64,000 nt of DNA, from positions 1 through 64,000 of the forward strand of contig CACPJY010000002.1 of assembly GCA_902634405.1 (NCBI GenBank), written 5' to 3'. The position numbers and the translations under genes are program-made. The stretch is from an uncultured Synechococcaceae cyanobacterium (lineage in GTDB: Bacteria > Cyanobacteriota > Cyanobacteriia > PCC-6307 > Cyanobiaceae). Of this stretch, positions 61,792 through 64,000 are shown one piece after another. Position 1 is the first letter of the stretch, and each line of letters opens with the position of its first letter. The notes below the pieces were generated by a model. It worked only from the letters and a program-made list of their open reading frames with translations. It was not told the DNA's origin and searched no databases.

Positions 61792-62293
61792 CGGAACTTC
61801 TCTTAATTAAAAGGCTTTCTACTCCTTTTTTAGCAAATTATCAACACAGATGGAATATTGGTTTGCTTTATCTCTTCTCTAAGAGCAAAGGAAATCATCC
61901 CGAATCCTCCCAATATTTTCTACAACTGAATATAACGGTCTATTTATTGATCTTCTGAATTTAGAAGATCAGAAAATAGTTTTTATTAATTTCTTTTCTA
62001 GCTATTTAGGTTAAGCCAATTCAGTATCCCTTTTAATAGTTCAACTTAACATCCTTGTCCATTTTAACCTGCTTACTTCAATTAAAACCTTCATTCTCAT
62101 AGTACTTTTACTCTTCCTTTTTTTTAATTCTCACTTTAGTTTCCTATTTATTAGTTGACTGAGCTGTTTTCCGCTGTTCAATCCTTTACTTTTGAATGTA
62201 TCGATTAACTTGCAATTTTATTTTTTGAACTTATTATCTACCTGGATACGCTTTAAACAGCATCCCTTTATCTTTATCTTTAATTTTTTTCTA
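61792..62293. other. 500-base AT-rich spacer
   Basis: No supported gene. An upstream in-frame ATG at 62192 would add 34 Phe/Leu-rich residues to the next protein, but the homogenous AT-rich sequence looks non-coding. Confidence 0.4.
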
Positions 62294-62611
62294 ATGGCTT
62301 TGTATACGTGGCTTAGCACCACGCCAAGAACGCCTCTTCTTAGTACCTTTTCTGCTGTCTTTGACGAACTTGGCCTGGTGGTTCTTCAAGATGCTTCAGG
62401 AGAGCAGCAGCTCTATGCAGAAGAATCCCTAGGGAGAGGGCTTCCCCACTCTTCGAAAGTTAATGTTCTTGTTTCATGGACATCCGCATCTCGCTCCGAA
62501 TGTCAGATTGAGGTAAGAAGTTCAGAGCCAATGTTAAAGAAGGGAACCAGGTGTGAGCAGATAGCAAATGCTTTACGAGATGTTGCTCCAGTTAGTGTTT
62601 CTGTAAAATAA
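62294..62611 (+). CDS. Conserved-looking small protein of unknown function
   Basis: 105 residues from the ATG at 62294 (MALYTWLSTTPRTPLLSTFS). A compact alpha/beta sequence with LGLVVLQDASGEQQLYAE, KVNVLVSWTSASRSECQIEV and a C-terminal REV-like end (QIANALRDVAPVSVSVK). No known family. A Met 34 residues earlier exists but its segment looks non-native. No signal peptide in the short form. Confidence 0.6.
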   Translation: MALYTWLSTTPRTPLLSTFSAVFDELGLVVLQDASGEQQLYAEESLGRGLPHSSKVNVLVSWTSASRSECQIEVRSSEPMLKKGTRCEQIANALRDVAPVSVSVK

Positions 62612-62702
62612 TATTTTTGTATATAAAAAAATTACTCTCTTGTGTATTTGAGATGGATTAGAATTTGCAAATTATTAGAATCCCATAATTTTATTTAAAT
62701 TG

Positions 62703-63377
62703 ATGAAATCTTCTGTAGATCAGAAAATTATTCGAAAAGCTCTATTGTCTGCAGCTAGGAAAATGAATGATTCTGGAATTAACCAGGGCACATCAGGAAA
62801 CCTCTCTGTTCGAATATCTGGTGGAATGTTAATCACCCCCAGTTCTGTTCCCTACAAGGATATGGTTGAGGATGATTTGATAGCATTAGATTTTAGTGGA
62901 AAATTACTTAAAACTTATACTGGTGGAAAGTTACTAAAACCCTCTTCAGAATGGCAACTCCATGCTGATATTTTATCTAATAGGGCCGACGTAGATGTTG
63001 TTTTGCACTGTCATTCAATATATGCAACCGCGTTAGCTTGTCACAAGAGATCTATCCCTAGCTTTCACTATATGATTGCTGTTGCCGGTGGTGATGATAT
63101 TAAATGTGCTAATTATGCAACATTTGGAACATCTGAGCTTTCTAGAAATGCTGTTAAAGCTCTTAAAGGGCGCAAGGCATGCTTGTTAGAACATCATGGT
63201 CAAGTTTCATTAGGGAAAACTCCAATTGATGCTTTAAATCTTGCTATAGAAGTTGAGACCCTTGCACACATATATTTAGTGTCTTGTCAATTAGGTTGTC
63301 CACCAGAGTTAGGCTCTGTTGAGATGCAAAATGTTTTATCTAAATTCACACTATTGAATTATAAAAAAGATAATTGA
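62703..63377 (+). CDS. Class II aldolase/adducin family protein
   Basis: 224 residues. Zinc ligands in HCHSIYATAL (His-x-His) and a distal His in EHHGQVSLG. SGNLSVRI and TPSSVPYKDM are the phosphate loop, and Glu in PSSEWQLHADI is the catalytic region. FucA/AraD/MtnB type; candidate for L-fuculose- or related sugar-phosphate cleavage. It stands at the right end of the sugar block, next to a desaturase on the opposite strand. Confidence 0.88.
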   Translation: MKSSVDQKIIRKALLSAARKMNDSGINQGTSGNLSVRISGGMLITPSSVPYKDMVEDDLIALDFSGKLLKTYTGGKLLKPSSEWQLHADILSNRADVDVVLHCHSIYATALACHKRSIPSFHYMIAVAGGDDIKCANYATFGTSELSRNAVKALKGRKACLLEHHGQVSLGKTPIDALNLAIEVETLAHIYLVSCQLGCPPELGSVEMQNVLSKFTLLNYKKDN

Positions 63378-63414
63378 GCTAAATATAAGGACAATAAATT
63401 GCTTATTTCTTATC

Positions 63415-63978
63415 CTAGCCCATTGCTTTTGCTCCTTTAATAGTAGTAAGACTTTCTGATTTTGAGTCCCATAATATGTAATCAAAACAATTTGGAATGT
63501 CTCCTAAACCTAAAACCTTAACTTCATTTAGGAGGTCTATATTTTTGTAATGACACTCTCTTAATTTGTAGTTAGGAATTCTTTCACAAAGATGATGAAT
63601 GCTATGAAAGGAGATATCTGCAAAAAACCAATTCAACCATCTAGGTATATCAAGATTACTGCTTCCTTCTACAGCAGCTTTCACATAGTTCCAGTTATTG
63701 CTGCCATGAGCATATGAATTATTGAAGTTATGTTGAACAAAGAATACACATATAAAGATTGCAGCTGATATAGTCATGACAATACTGTATGAACTCCAGA
63801 AAACTCCTGTACCTAACCACTTACTCATTAATAACCAACTTAGGATAACGAGAAAGTTGTTAGCGGTTAGGTCCAAAAATTCACCAGAAGTATACCAATA
63901 ATTTGATTTGTGTGATTTTATTCTCTCCACAATCCCTCGACTTTTCTCTACTGTTTTACTCTCTTCATTCTCAATCAT
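63415..63978 (-). CDS. Fatty acid desaturase, C-terminal part (partial)
   Basis: 187 residues with the second half of a membrane desaturase: VQHNFNNSYAH and SFHSIHHLCERIPNYKL (the HxxHH iron box). The first His box (HD-x-x-H) and about 150 residues before it are missing. The Met at 63978 lies 22 bases from the window edge and the frame stays open to the edge, so the gene probably continues beyond it. Confidence 0.75.
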   Translation of the reverse strand: MIENEESKTVEKSRGIVERIKSHKSNYWYTSGEFLDLTANNFLVILSWLLMSKWLGTGVFWSSYSIVMTISAAIFICVFFVQHNFNNSYAHGSNNWNYVKAAVEGSSNLDIPRWLNWFFADISFHSIHHLCERIPNYKLRECHYKNIDLLNEVKVLGLGDIPNCFDYILWDSKSESLTTIKGAKAMG

Positions 63979-64000
63979 ATTTTTAATAAATAGATATATA

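Noticed and set aside
62192-62293. Upstream ATG extending the 62294 gene
   Set aside because: The added 34 residues are Phe/Leu/Ile-rich from AT-rich DNA and lack any family pattern; the ATG at 62294 starts the compact protein.

Overview
The window looks like chromosome of a marine picocyanobacterium of the Prochlorococcus/Synechococcus group, most like Prochlorococcus. The reasons are the end of an alpha-carboxysome operon (csoSCA, csoS4A, csoS4B, csoS1E, acRAF, cbbX), PipX/PipY, SepF, MiaE, LrtA-type HPF, a C-DES-like lyase, compact overlapping genes, and about 40% G+C judged by eye. I cannot fix the clade from the sequence.

Layout. 0-3.5 kb: carboxysome operon tail and RidA. 3.5-19.3 kb: accessory region with SRAP, a GT32-like glycosyltransferase, an orphan MntC-type lipoprotein, an SGNH/MBOAT O-acylation pair, a stand-alone trigger-factor N-domain, a broken SGNH gene and a sugar C-methyltransferase. 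It continues with two identical tRNA-Thr genes that bracket about 6 kb carrying small secreted proteins and a tyrosine recombinase. A dead copy of the same recombinase and a decayed third tRNA-Thr/tRNA-Tyr junction lie further left. I read this as tandem integrations of tRNA-targeting elements (tycheposon-like), the rightmost still having an intact integrase. 19.3-42 kb: dense housekeeping genes (aroQ, miaE, cobI, dus, der, ecfT-like, pipX-pipY, sepF, proC, a GT4, an MFS carrier, recO, deoC, hpf, lipB, an acyl-ACP synthetase, pdhC, queA, cysK and two trans-sulfuration PLP enzymes).

42-51 kb: a second accessory block between the trans-sulfuration genes and rpsD. It holds a T4 endonuclease V-like UV-repair glycosylase, a histone-H1-like protein, a DCC-family protein and a zinc cluster (WD40 protein, COG0523/CobW GTPase, ZnuA, ZnuC, ZnuB, with a Zur-like palindrome at the divergent promoter). 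The zinc cluster lies between two direct copies of the rpsD 3' end plus terminator, as expected for an insertion at the end of rpsD. ZnuA and the CobW GTPase share an inserted domain of about 105 residues.

51-56 kb is core again (rpsD, yidD, a glutaredoxin-like gene, murE, a C-DES-like lyase). 56-64 kb is a surface-sugar block: GDP-fucose-synthase-like reductase, HddC-like nucleotidyltransferase, GMD-like dehydratase, a ColD-like 3-dehydratase with His in place of the PLP lysine, GmhB, GmhA, a class II aldolase and a partial desaturase. Together these suggest a GDP-linked 3,6-dideoxy sugar, possibly derived from a heptose.

The strongest leads are the nested tRNA-Thr elements with their secreted micropeptides, the rpsD-flanked zinc cassette, the domain shared by ZnuA and CobW, and the ColD/heptose gene set. 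Three homopolymer or frame breaks (csoS4B, the SGNH remnant, the integrase remnant) need read-level checking.
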